Below, in pieces: positions 12,686-24,277 of a DNA stretch of 64,000 nucleotides. Each line of letters begins with the position of its first letter. Positions within the stretch are counted from its first letter, which is position 1. Where the stretch lies: assembly GCA_022376925.1 (NCBI GenBank), contig JAIOJX010000028.1, positions 70,273,001-70,337,000 on the forward strand. The letters are read 5' to 3'. The position numbers were made by a program, and so were the translations under genes. This DNA comes from Tragulus kanchil. Its lineage: Eukaryota > Chordata > Mammalia > Artiodactyla > Tragulidae. The notes beneath the pieces are model-generated. The model was not told where the DNA came from, did no database searches, and was given only the letters and a program-made list of their open reading frames with translations.

Positions 12686-12908
12686 CATGCGTGCATGTAA
12701 AGTTGCTCAGACATGTCTGACTCTCTGAAACCCTATGGACAGAGCTGCCAGGCTCCTCTGTCCATAGGATTCTCAGGTAAGAATACTAAAGTGGGTTGCC
12801 ATGCCCTCCTCCAGGGAATCTTCCTAACCCAGGGATCGATCTCATGTCTCCTAAGCCTCCTGCATTAGCAGGGAGGTTCTTTGACACAAGCACCATCTGG
12901 GAAGCCCC
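12686..12908 (-). mobile_element. Bov-tA SINE, copy 2
   Basis: Second copy of the Bov-tA at 11587-11810, one base shorter. The one-base deletion breaks the minus-strand frame seen across copy 1, confirming that the frame is accidental. Confidence 0.9.
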
Positions 12909-13749
12909 ATATACACAGAGAGAAGAAAAAAGAGAAACAAGGTAAAACACCAAGAAGCTATCCTAAATGACAGTTACTATAGGCTGGTACTATCGGTTGA
13001 TTAAGTTTACCATCTTCAGAGTAAGAACAAGATTAAGAAAAAAAAAAAAAAACTAGCACAGAAAAATAATGTATTTATATATCTCAGATCCCAAGTATGT
13101 CTAAATACATGCACATGAGGTTCTACCAAAGTACTAAAATAATGTCATAGTTAAATATTTCACATATATATTAGGACATTGGTTAGGGTGCTTTAAGCAG
13201 AGGTGATATACTAGACACTTCAATCAAATAGAAGGGTTTTTTTTGAAGTTAGACTGTAGCTGTAAGTTGACTGGGTATAGCAGAGTGATAACATCATCCT
13301 CACTATGTGACTTGGTGAAAAGAAACCTGAAACTTTAGTCATAGGACATATCTATTATTTAGATTTTTCTTGTTTCTCTGAAATTCAAAGTTAACTGGGT
13401 GCTCTGTATTTTATGTAATAGCCCTATCTTAGCAAGAGAGGACTGGGTTAGACTTAATTAGTTACTGAGAAAGTAAGGTAACAATTCATGCACCTAAGAG
13501 AATAGGATAAGAGTCAAAAATCCTACACAAATATACTGTTCAATTCTAATGAATATATGCATATAATAACTCAGTTTTATCTCTTACTGCTGTAAGCTCA
13601 TAAATATCTTTTTCAAACTGGCTTCTGAACAAGCTTACTATGATCCAAGAAGCATGGATAAGCCTCCCTGAAAGGCTCTTGTTATTGTTCGTATGTTTTG
13701 TAGGACTGAGTCCATGCCCAGGAACAATTATGAGAAACTATCCAGAGCC

Positions 13750-16385
13750 TTCTTTGGCTGTCTACAGAATCACTATCCTAATTCTAGGTATTCAGGGGAA
13801 TAAGGTTTTGAGAAAGTAAAATACTGCCTAGTACTGATCAACATAGGGTTAAATTGTTCTCTTAGGGAAAAGGGCTCAAGGTCTCTCAAAGGAAAATGTT
13901 TCAGAGTCAGAAAGACCCTGATTCATTGGCTATCCAAACTGAAATTGAGGAAAAGAATTAGATCATGTAGGTACATGATCTTGAAGGAGTTTGCTTTGAT
14001 TTTTTTTTACTGTTTGAATTTTATTTTTTGGATGATTGTTTTGGAATTATATACAGAGAGAAGAAAAACGGAATTATCTACCATTTCAGAAAGGCAGAAT
14101 AGCTGCAGCAATGGTATAGAGAATAAAGGCATTAGTAAAGGTAGTAGTATGGGATAATTTCCAGAGGGCAACAAAGGTTGCTATCTTTGTATTCATCCCT
14201 CAATTTTAATTTGCCACTAGAGCTTGTGTTATAGTACAAATGAAAAAATAGTACTAAGTACGTGCATTTGTTGCCCTAGTTTATGAAAGATCATCAATGT
14301 TCTCCAATTGTGCATAAGTAAAAGTAAATTATTCAGCCAAATTGTGCTGGGAATGAGAAGCAAAAAAGAATATAATTATATTCTGTTTAAGGTATTCTCT
14401 GAGGTAAATCGTAGTAATTTTTCACTACTTGCAATACACAGGGGTATTTCTAATAGGTTTCTTCCAGATATTTATCTATCACTCTTTAACTCACTCATGC
14501 TAGTTATTAACATTTGATTTGGGAGCAAAAATCTTTTCTGTAATACAATTTAAACTGGGTATTGACCAACATTTGTATGCTTTTTTAAACTATAGGAAAC
14601 CCTCAATGTATGCACTGGTGCAGCACCATAAAAATGACTGCGCAAGGCAAACTGTGCAAAGTGCTCTTAGTAAAACTGGGAAATCTACAATACACAATTA
14701 AATTGCTTTTTAAACTATCAAAGCATTTAAAACTATTTTGGCTCTTGGCTATAAATGCATAAGCAAATAAAAATACGGGACAACTAATATTTATTTTGTA
14801 CACTGTTATTTAAAATGTTAGAAACATTAAGAATTAAGGTGTTTTATTTCTTTTTTAAAACGATTATCGAGTAGTTTGAACAGTTCTTGCCTTATTCTCA
14901 TCATGTAACTTACCAATATGGTGCAAGTATCTTTCCTAGGCCTTGGAAACTTGTCATACTGTTTTCTAAGTTTTGATCACCTCCCAGCATTTAATCCTTT
15001 CCAATCACAATGTCATGAAATACCTTCACAGTTTCTTTAATATGAAATTGTTTTGCAAGTCACTTTCTCTGAGACATTGTCATCCTTTTCATCACAACAA
15101 TTTTCCTCATTTACCTTGAGAAGTTTGTTTCCGCTAAGTTCCTCCAAAGTCTCTAAAGCTATTCTAGCATTCCACTTACCCAAGGTTCTAATTCAATCTT
15201 CAGTATTACCACTTTTTGTTTTCTTTATGCATTTTCATCTTTGCTGAACAATTATCTCTTGATTATCAATCTTTGTGAAAAGTCACCTCCATTTATGGAA
15301 GAAACAAAGAGGTTACAGCTTTTCTTACTGAGATGAACTAAACAACAGACACACAGAGACGAATGAATAACAGACCTTGAAGGAAGTGACATGACTAGTC
15401 ACTGATCATGATGCACACCTATTATTTACATAGAAATGTGTGGATTGATAAGTAATGGCAAAGTTTTTACTTTATCTGATCATTCATTGTAAATGTAGGT
15501 AGTAACTGGAAATTGAACTTTCTTCAAGGAAACGTTACAGTCAGTTAACTAAATCTCAGTGAATGAAATTTTTTCATAATGAAACTGCAGAGTTAGGGTG
15601 ATTTGTATTTACTGCAACCAAAACTAGATTGGATGTTAAATATAACTGGCAGTGAATGATTGCCTCATTGACCAATCAGGTGACTCAGCAGAGTTAACAA
15701 AAGCATGACTTGCAGGGAATTTAGATTTTTCGGTAAGACGCAAAAGAACCATCTAACACTCACTAATACCCAAGGAAATATAGAATATAAATAAGACCAG
15801 AGTGCTTATCACATAAACTTCAAGCTTCAAGCCCAGTTCCCTGGTTGTTCAAACCATGTGGACATACATAATCCTCTCTAACACAGAAATTCTGGAGTCA
15901 CTACTACTACTCAGCCTCTATATCAGATGCTGCCATCAACAGGACAGCCTAGTAGAAAAAAAAACCAAAAACTTCATAGAGACCAGTATTCTACTGGAAA
16001 TTTGAGCTCATCAGTTTCTCTACAAATATTAGGCTAGCAGTACCTCTGCTTCCTCTCCTCAAAACTGTTGATCTATGAGTTTGACAGCTCATGTCCATTA
16101 ATAGTATCACTATCCATAATTACTGAGCTTGGCATAATATCTAGTTTCATCATATCATATTGTACTTTTGGTCCTACAGAATTCATACCCTTTCCTCCAA
16201 CTCAGAGTCCTTTCTTAGCTGTCTAATCACTTCAAGCTCTGTCATAGTATTTGTTCTAAAATACTAAGGAATTTCCCAAATTGCATGTGAATATTATGTT
16301 CAGATGATATGCAGCCACCGTTTCATGTATTTCTTCTATTAATTATCTTTCAATGAAGCAAGGAATAAATGACTTAAGAAAATGA
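13750..16385. other. unique DNA, 2.6 kb, no gene seen
   Basis: Several frames of 60-70 codons exist on both strands but overlap each other and show no motif, signal peptide with context, or family resemblance. No RNA gene or recent SINE is visible. Confidence 0.5.
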
Positions 16386-16460
16386 AACTATTATATATAC
16401 TCATGTAATTTATAAATATATAAATATATTATATGAAATATAATATATAACCAACATATT
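16386..16460. repeat. AT-rich, partly palindromic tract
   Basis: Long run of alternating A/T with ttataaatatataaatatat, followed by ttatatgaaatataatatat. It may be the eroded tail or target of the SINE fragment that follows. Confidence 0.6.
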
Positions 16461-16462
16461 TT

Positions 16463-16530
16463 ATGCTGCAGTCCATGGGGTCACCAAGAGTCAGACACAA
16501 CTTAGCAACTGAATAACAATAACAATATGT
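16463..16530 (+). mobile_element. 5'-truncated Bov-tA/Bov-A 3' end
   Basis: Contains gtccatggggtcaccaagag and cagacacaacttagcaactg, the 3' terminal part of the Bov-A unit, followed by an (ataaca)n-like tail. A similar fragment with the same left edge is at 30875-30940. Confidence 0.8.
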
Positions 16531-16971
16531 AATACAGTGTGTATGAAGAGAATTTATAAAGGCTGAAAAAAGTTCTTAGGAAAAAAAAAAAAGTTTCAGT
16601 AGGAGAGATAAAGAAGATCTCTTTCCCCCAAACTAAGGATCCTTTAAATGACTGGCTTTCCTATAGAAGCAAGAAAAGTTTTGTCTTGAGGAAAATACAA
16701 AAACTTTGTGTTTATGATCTATAGGAAAAGAAAGCTCTAAAAAGGTATTCTCAGTGGTTAGGAACTAATGCTAAATTCTTTTATCTGACATACCAGAGTT
16801 CAAAGATGGTTGTAAATGTCAGCAATCAAATCTACAAAGGATGTCTCTGAGGATGGGATTAGGAAACAAACGCATTCTGAAGTTAGCTGCTAAACTCAAA
16901 TTATCTTACCATACTCCAGCAAAACGTCCACAAGATTAGAATCAAGAAAAAACAACATTAATTGATACTTA
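16531..16971. other. unique DNA, no gene seen
   Basis: Nothing recognised apart from a short A-run near 16580. Confidence 0.5.
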
Positions 16972-19106
16972 CTAATAAAGGTCAACCACAAGAATAATTG
17001 GACTTCTCTGAATACCCAGACAGCCTGATCCTCTGCCTATGTTGTGATCTTTACCTAGAAGCTCTAAGGAGACATTGCCGCACTATGGTGAGGGGCTTTC
17101 ACAGAATGTTATACCAAGAAAATGTTGGAGATTAGCAAAGACAAGCATTAGGATATGAAGTTGGGAAAGAAACAACTCTCCCAACAGCTAAGACATAAAA
17201 GACAAGAGTCAGCAAGTTCACCAAAGCACCACCTTCAAGCTAGGATTACAGCAAGGAGTTATATCTCAGTGTCACAGGCAGATAGGAATGAACAAATTTT
17301 ATAAGTAACAACTGGAGTGAAAAATTCTCACTTGGTATGCTGAGCCATATACTCATGAGATAAGTAAGCAAAATATTTGACAAAAGCTTAGGTATTAAGT
17401 TGAACTAGTGTGAGAAGTCACAGAGTATGTATTTACCTTAGTAGGTATTTTCCAAACACCTGGAAATCATACGTTTTAACCTGTCTTTCCCTTCTCTCAA
17501 AGTAAAAGAATGTTACAATAATAAGAACATGTTATGATTAACAACTATAATTTGGAAACAGTCTGCAATGTTTAGTCACTAAGGACAATATTTCAGAGTT
17601 TCTGAGGTCTACAAAATCACTGTTTTCTAACATTATGATTTAGAGAACTTAATAAGGGAATTAAGAATAAATAAGGCCTAAATAGTTTAATTTACTTAAC
17701 CATAGTGAAATTTTCACTTCATTCAAGTGCTATGTTTTTACAGCCTTCCTTTGTTCATCTACTCAAAGACAAATACTGATAACTTACAATGTGGAAAGAA
17801 TTTTATTTTCTATTTATTAGGAAAATAAATATGAATAACAAAGAGTTCTATCTTTAAGTCCTTAGACTCCAGGGAATCTTGAATTGGAGGGAGATGGAAG
17901 CAGAAAATTTGAAGATTGATTTTGGTGTGTATTAAGATATAGACTTAAGCATTTATTGTCTTACCATAAAGGTTATTGCAGTAGAAGTTAGTAAATATCC
18001 TTAGCCCCATACAGGCAAAAACTTTTTCAAACATTGCTAATAAAGGTCAACCACAAGAATAATTGGACTTCTCTGAATACCCAGACAGCCTGATCCTCTG
18101 CCTATGTTGTGATCTTTACCTAGAAGCTCTAAGGAGACATTGCCGCACTATGGTGAGGGGCTTTCACAGAATGTTATACCAAGAAAATGTTGGAGATTAG
18201 CAAAGACAAGCATTAGGATATGAAGTTGGGAAAGAAACAACTCTCCCAACAGCTAAGACATAAAAGACAAGAGTCAGCAAGTTCACCAAAGCACCACCTT
18301 CAAGCTAGGATTACAGCAAGGAGTTATATCTCAGTGTCACAGGCAGATAGGAATGAACAAATTTTATAAGTAACAACTGGAGTGAAAAATTCTCACTTGG
18401 TATGCTGAGCCATATACTCATGAGATAAGTAAGCAAAATATTTGACAAAAGCTTAGGTATTAAGTTGAACTAGTGTGAGAAGTCACAGAGTATGTATTTA
18501 CCTTAGTAGGTATTTTCCAAACACCTGGAAATCATACGTTTTAACCTGTCTTTCCCTTCTCTCAAAGTAAAAGAATGTTACAATAATAAGAACATGTTAT
18601 GATTAACAACTATAATTTGGAAACAGTCTGCAATGTTTAGTCACTAAGGACAATATTTCAGAGTTTCTGAGGTCTACAAAATCACTGTTTTCTAACATTA
18701 TGATTTAGAGAACTTAATAAGGGAATTAAGAATAAATAAGGCCTAAATAGTTTAATTTACTTAACCATAGTGAAATTTTCACTTCATTCAAGTGCTATGT
18801 TTTTACAGCCTTCCTTTGTTCATCTACTCAAAGACAAATACTGATAACTTACAATGTGGAAAGAATTTTATTTTCTATTTATTAGGAAAATAAATATGAA
18901 TAACAAAGAGTTCTATCTTTAAGTCCTTAGACTCCAGGGAATCTTGAATTGGAGGGAGATGGAAGCAGAAAATTTGAAGATTGATTTTGGTGTGTATTAA
19001 GATATAGACTTAAGCATTTATTGTCTTACCATAAAGGTTATTGCAGTAGAAGTTAGTAAATATCCTTAGCCCCATACAGGCAAAAACTTTTTCAAACATT
19101 GCTAAT
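16972..19106. repeat. duplication pair E, tandem, 1065 bp period
   Basis: Copy 1 is 16972-18036, copy 2 18037-19101, with a shared ctaat at the junctions. The period is constant and no difference was seen. The duplicated sequence is unique DNA with no recognised gene. Confidence 0.97.
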
Positions 19107-19146
19107 CAGCAAGTAAGACTTAGATATAGATTACTAGAAGATTGCA

Positions 19147-19174
19147 TGTGTGTGTGTGTGCATACATGTGTGTA
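19147..19174. repeat. TG/CA-rich simple repeat
   Basis: tgtgtgtgtgtgcatacatg and continuing. It abuts the 3' (left) edge of the minus-strand SINE and may derive from its tail. Confidence 0.8.
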
Positions 19175-19388
19175 AGCACACATGCGACTCAGTTGTGTCC
19201 AACTCTTTGCGATTCCATGAACTGTAACACAACTGGCTCCTCTGTCCATGGAATTTTCCAGGCAATAATACTGAGCAGGATGCCCTTTCCTGCTCCAGGG
19301 GACCTTCCCAACCAAGGGATCATACCTGTCTCTCTTGTGTCTTCTGCATTGCAGCCAAATTCTTTACCGCTATGCCTCCTGGGGATGC
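19175..19388 (-). mobile_element. Bov-tA SINE
   Basis: Reverse-strand Bov-tA: cagttgtgtccaactctttg, then ggctcctctgtccatggaat, then ccttcccaaccaagggatca, ending near the tRNA head. About 12-15% diverged by eye. Frames on both strands across it are not genes. Confidence 0.88.
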
Positions 19389-20365
19389 CAAATAGCAGAT
19401 AGTGGTCAGAAAATTTAGATTGCACACAATCGTTTGGGATACTGATCTTCCCAATGGAAATATATGGTGATTGAGTTGTATAGTATCAAAGGTGGCATCC
19501 ATCATGGTATTTATTTTTCATTTTGTATTCATATTACATACATATCTATATAATTATATTTGCAAGTATATTTACATATATTACATTTTTATTTGATTTA
19601 TATTTTTTAAAGTCAACTTATGTAGTAGATATAAATTTTCCAATGTCATGTAGAGAGCAGTAAGCTTTTGCTCTATTATTTGGTTTATTCCTAATGCTAG
19701 AACAATGCTTGCAACATAACATATGCACAATAAGTATTGTTGACACGATATTTGTTGACTACTATGACATGTAACAGCAGGAGTAGGGCTTTATTATCAG
19801 ATTTTTCTTACCTGTTACCTGACAATACTATTATATATTGAGGGAAATGTCTCTTTGAAGCATAAAATAAGAACTACTTACTGTGATTTGATGCCAATTA
19901 TTGTTAGCCCATGGAAAATTATTATGTCTTCAAGTAGCCAGATGTGCCTCAAGCATGAAAATGAATATATTATTTTTCAGAAAGGTTAAAATTTCACAAT
20001 GTCATTCTTGCTTGCTAATGAAGGTTGCCCATTACAAAAGTGCTTTCTGCAATGAAGGATGTGTATAAGACTGACATGCATTAAATAACACAGAAAACAT
20101 ATACAGATGTTATTCAAGCATCTCTCAGTCTCCAGATTAAAAAAAGGTAATGTCACTTTGCACTTATTATGCCTTTATACCTCACTTTTACTTGCTTATC
20201 TCCTTTAATGGAAAACAAAGTAGGCTTTGTTATTACAACCTTTGTTGGCAACAGTGTTTGGCTGAAATTTTAAAACTTTGATTTAAATTTATTTTGCATA
20301 ATTATCTTCAATTATAGTAAGTGATAATTTTTATAAGATAATTATACAGAAAGTTTTTAAATACT
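19389..20365. other. unique AT-rich DNA, no gene seen
   Basis: No gene, RNA or recognisable repeat; an AT-rich patch lies near 19510-19620. Confidence 0.5.
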
Positions 20366-20368
20366 TGG

Positions 20369-20569
20369 TTGTTGTTGTTTAGTCACTAAGTCCTGTCCAA
20401 CATTTTTGCAAGGCCATGGTCAAATTCTCATGGGATTTCCCAAGCAAGAATACTGGAGTGGGTTGTCATTCCCTTCTCCAGGGGATCTTCCTGACTCAAG
20501 GATCAAACCAGTGTATCCTGCACTGGTAAAGACAGATTCTTTACCTCTTAGCCACCAGGAAAATCCTTT
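20369..20569 (-). mobile_element. Bov-tA SINE
   Basis: Begins with gttgttgtttagtcactaag and contains gaatactggagtgggttgtc and cttctccaggggatcttcct in reverse-strand Bov-tA order, ending in ccaccaggaaaatcc. Near full length. Confidence 0.88.
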
Positions 20570-20579
20570 AAAAATACTT

Positions 20580-20666
20580 GTGTGTGTGACCCCATGGACT
20601 GTAGTCCAACAGGCTCTACTGTCCATAGGATTTCCAGGCAAGAATACTAGAGTGGGTTGCCATTGT
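20580..20666 (-). mobile_element. Bov-tA/Bov-A SINE fragment
   Basis: Contains gaccccatggactgtagtcc and aagaatactagagtgggttg. It lies immediately beyond the preceding SINE in the same orientation and covers only the middle of the element, so two insertions are likely. Confidence 0.8.
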
Positions 20667-21048
20667 TTAAAAAAGTTAGTTGATCTAATTAGAATAAACA
20701 GTCTGCTAGATGTGGTAAAGGTGATATGAAAAAGACTAAAATTTGGAAAAGACCAATTAAACCACAAGGAAACAAATCTGGTTTATTACTTGAATGAAGC
20801 TTATGGAGAGATCAAGACTAAGGCTTGGTCTGACCTTGGGATCAAGGTCTTCTTCTTACAGATATATGAAATACACATAGAAATGTTGTGTCCTAGAAAC
20901 AGTTTCTGATTTTCCTTCCTCAATCACCACAGCTCACACTGCTTGTATCATAACAAACTTATGATCTTCGTCTTTCTTAAAATTCTCTCATCATGATTGC
21001 CTACTCAGTCCAATCTGAAAACCTGGGGCTATTTTGTCAGCTGATTTT
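20667..21048. other. unique DNA, no gene seen
   Basis: No gene or repeat recognised. Confidence 0.5.
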
Positions 21049-21061
21049 AACATCCTTTTTC

Positions 21062-21396
21062 TTTTTTTTTTTTTAAAGATTTATTTATTTTATTTATTAT
21101 GGGAGGGGGTCGGGTTGGGGAGGGAGGGGAGCGGGCGGGCCAATTCTATTGGTCTTACATTTCGCCATTTTCATCCGTCATTGTTCTTTGGCTCCTGTGG
21201 GCCTCCCATCGCGGTGGCGTCTGTCGTTGCAGAGCGCCGGCTCTGGGCGCATGTGCCCCAGAGCTCCGGCTCCGTGATTGCACACATCGGTCCAGCCACT
21301 TCGCGACACGTGGGATCTTCCCAGGCCAGGGATCGAACTGGCGCCCCTTGCACTGCAAGGCGGTGTCCTTACCCACTGGACCACCAGGGGAAGCAC
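21062..21396 (-). mobile_element. young full-length CHR/SINE2-type SINE with perfect 13-bp target duplication
   Basis: On the minus strand the element runs from the tRNA-like head (right end, reverse of ccactggaccaccagggg) through a B-box-like region, a GC- and CpG-rich body and an A-rich tail (left end). A perfect 13-bp direct repeat, aacatcctttttc, flanks it at 21049-21061 and 21397-21409. The preserved CpG sites and perfect target duplication indicate a relatively recent insertion compared with the decayed relatives at 5020, 26850 and 29079. Five overlapping frames on both strands are by-products of its GC-rich sequence. Confidence 0.92.
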
Positions 21397-21409
21397 AACA
21401 TCCTTTTTC

Positions 21410-22117
21410 AATTTTGAGCCTAGGACCAATACATTTTAAGTTGCTTCTAAACTTCAGCTTTCCCGTAAATTTTCTCTATTTTTACATTGTCCTATTAATT
21501 TTCTTCTGAGGCTAATTCAGTTCCTGTGCTTCCAAACATTGTATTTTTCTGTGAAACAGTAATAAGTATGAAGGATCCAAAGAACAAGGAGCTTTATTTG
21601 AGGTCTTAAGAATTTTAGACATTTGGATAAAACCAAGTGTTCCAGTGAAGAGACTGTGTCAGAAGCTTATGAAGGTAAAGCCACAATGCTGCTCAAGAAT
21701 TATGATTGACCCTGATGATAGGAAATACTTGTCCTTAAGGAACAGGTCACCATGAGTTATTTTAGGTCAAAGATCTCTTGACTCTAGACCTATGAAGTTA
21801 TAACTTAATGGGAAAATTCCTTCATGTTATGGTATTATTCTACTCAGAAATGAATCTGTCCTAACAGTAATGAAGTATAAATACGATTGGTAAAGTCACC
21901 TTTGAAGGCCATGTGCCCAGTTATTTCCCATAATTTTGTGTTCTTTTTCTATAAAAGAGCTGGAAAAGTTGTATAAGCTTTAGGCCTCATAAAATGTGGT
22001 TGATTCCAGCTTTAACTAAACAATAAGAATGATTCAGACTTATTAGAAAAATAATGAAACATTTATAAAGAAATGATGGATACAATTACTGCTTGGATAC
22101 TGTGGATTGAAACCACC
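21410..22117. other. unique DNA, no gene seen
   Basis: No gene or recognisable repeat. Confidence 0.5.
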
Positions 22118-22545
22118 AACTCTTTCACACAACCCAGTTCATTTTCTAAAATAAAATGATTGTATTATACCTTTACCTTCATTATCGTAACTTTTTTATT
22201 CCAGAAGATTCTTACCTGGACAACTATATTTATTTTTTATTATAGGAACTTTGTGAAAGGCCCACAAACTCTTCAATATAAAGCATAGACACTTTATATC
22301 CTAGGACTCATTGAACCATTAGAATCAAAATCCTCGGTTTGCTATTTCTACCAGTCCCAGAGTGTTATAGTCTAATTCTTACCCAATCTTAATAAATCCC
22401 CTTTTTCTTCCCACATTGAAAAGCCTACATTAAACTGAACCAAAACTTCTGAGTAAATGAATCTTGTCCACCCCATTATGAGACACAAAGTTCTCCTAGC
22501 CACTTACAAAGATGTACACTTTTACCATAGCAAGAAATTAAATCT

Positions 22546-22915
22546 ATTCTTTTTTTTTTTTTTTTTAAGTAAACAGAGATAGAGAGAGCTTCCAGTGGAA
22601 GGGGGTAGGAGAGTATCTAAGAAGGTGAGATCTTTATTATTATTATTGTTATTAGTTCATTTTTGGCTGTGCTGGATCTTCACTGCTTCACAAGGGTTTC
22701 TCTAATTGCTATGCACAGGCTTCTCATGGCAGTGGCTTCTCTTGTTGCTGAGCACTGGTCCTAGACTTGGGGGCTCAATAGTTTCAGGTCCTGGGCTCTA
22801 AAGCATAAGCTTAGTTGCTCTGAGGCCATGAGGGGCCTTCCAGACCAGGGATCAAACCCATGTCTACTGCACTGGCAGGCAGATTTTTTTACCACTGAGC
22901 TACCAGGGAAGCCCA
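22546..22915 (-). mobile_element. CHR-type SINE with probable 3' transduction, copy 1
   Basis: The SINE body is about 22645-22914 (head, reverse of gagctaccagggaagccc, at the right). To its left come an (att)n tail, then about 80 bp of non-SINE sequence, then a pure T-run (22550-22566). A perfect 11-bp target duplication, aaattaaatct, is at 22535-22545 and 22916-22926, enclosing body, extra segment and T-run together. In sense orientation this is SINE, first A-rich tail, foreign segment, poly(A): the layout expected when transcription reads past the element's own tail. Confidence 0.8.
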
Positions 22916-23696
22916 AAATTAAATCTGTCTTATGAACAGACTATCTTGGTGATATTTAGAGAGTCAGTATCCAACAGATTATAAGACTTTCATGTATTCA
23001 TATGCCTGCAAAGAATCATTTCAGTCATAAACTTCTTGAAATTATGACCACACAAATGGTTTAGAGGATATAATTTGCTAATACATGAACAGATGAGTCC
23101 AATACCATGGCATTTGTGACTTAAGCACTGTTCCTCTCCGTGCCTCCTAGCATATAGAGCAGGAAGTATAACTGATTTTGAAAGTCACTTAGGTGAAAGC
23201 TCTTTTGTTTTCAAAAAGTAGTAGATCCTCCAGAGATGTGGATTTAGGTTTCAAGTTACAACTATTATAACTCTTTCACACAACCCAGTTCATTTTCTAA
23301 AATAAAATGATTGTATTATACCTTTACCTTCATTATCGTAACTTTTTTATTCCAGAAGATTCTTACCTGGACAACTATATTTATTTTTTATTATAGGAAC
23401 TTTGTGAAAGGCCCACAAACTCTTCAATATAAAGCATAGACACTTTATATCCTAGGACTCATTGAACCATTAGAATCAAAATCCTCGGTTTGCTATTTCT
23501 ACCAGTCCCAGAGTGTTATAGTCTAATTCTTACCCAATCTTAATAAATCCCCTTTTTCTTCCCACATTGAAAAGCCTACATTAAACTGAACCAAAACTTC
23601 TGAGTAAATGAATCTTGTCCACCCCATTATGAGACACAAAGTTCTCCTAGCCACTTACAAAGATGTACACTTTTACCATAGCAAGAAATTAAATCT

Positions 23697-24067
23697 ATTC
23701 TTTTTTTTTTTTTTTTTTAAGTAAACAGAGATAGAGAGAGCTTCCAGTGGAAGGGGGTAGGAGAGTATCTAAGAAGGTGAGATCTTTATTATTATTATTG
23801 TTATTAGTTCATTTTTGGCTGTGCTGGATCTTCACTGCTTCACAAGGGTTTCTCTAATTGCTATGCACAGGCTTCTCATGGCAGTGGCTTCTCTTGTTGC
23901 TGAGCACTGGTCCTAGACTTGGGGGCTCAATAGTTTCAGGTCCTGGGCTCTAAAGCATAAGCTTAGTTGCTCTGAGGCCATGAGGGGCCTTCCAGACCAG
24001 GGATCAAACCCATGTCTACTGCACTGGCAGGCAGATTTTTTTACCACTGAGCTACCAGGGAAGCCCA
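23697..24067 (-). mobile_element. CHR-type SINE with probable 3' transduction, copy 2
   Basis: Second copy from pair F with one more T in the tail. It likely represents the same insertion as 22546-22915. Confidence 0.8.
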
Positions 24068-24277
24068 AAATTAAATCTGTCTTATGAACAGACTATCTTG
24101 GTGATATTTAGAGAGTCAGTATCCAACAGATTATAAGACTTTCATGTATTCATATGCCTGCAAAGAATCATTTCAGTCATAAACTTCTTGAAATTATGAC
24201 CACACAAATGGTTTAGAGGATATAATTTGCTAATACATGAACAGATGAGTCCAATACCATGGCATTTGTGACTTAAG

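Larger units (their letters stand above)
11560..13749. repeat. duplication pair D, direct, 1099 bp period
   Basis: Copy 1 is 11560-12650 and copy 2 is 12659-13749, with eight bases between (12651-12658). One base is lost in copy 2 (ctccagg/ctcagg) and one gained (cctcctg/cctccctg). Each copy starts with a minus-strand Bov-tA SINE followed by unique DNA with an A-run. Confidence 0.97.

Noticed and set aside
16386..16460. AT-rich palindromic tract as a replication origin or matrix attachment site
   Set aside because: Composition alone is not evidence, and similar AT runs are common in this region and often mark retroelement tails.
21034..21509. Long overlapping frames on both strands, 60-136 codons
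   Set aside because: They all overlap a CpG-rich SINE with target duplications; few stops are expected in GC-rich sequence. The similar frames at 62168-62467 lie on the same SINE family.
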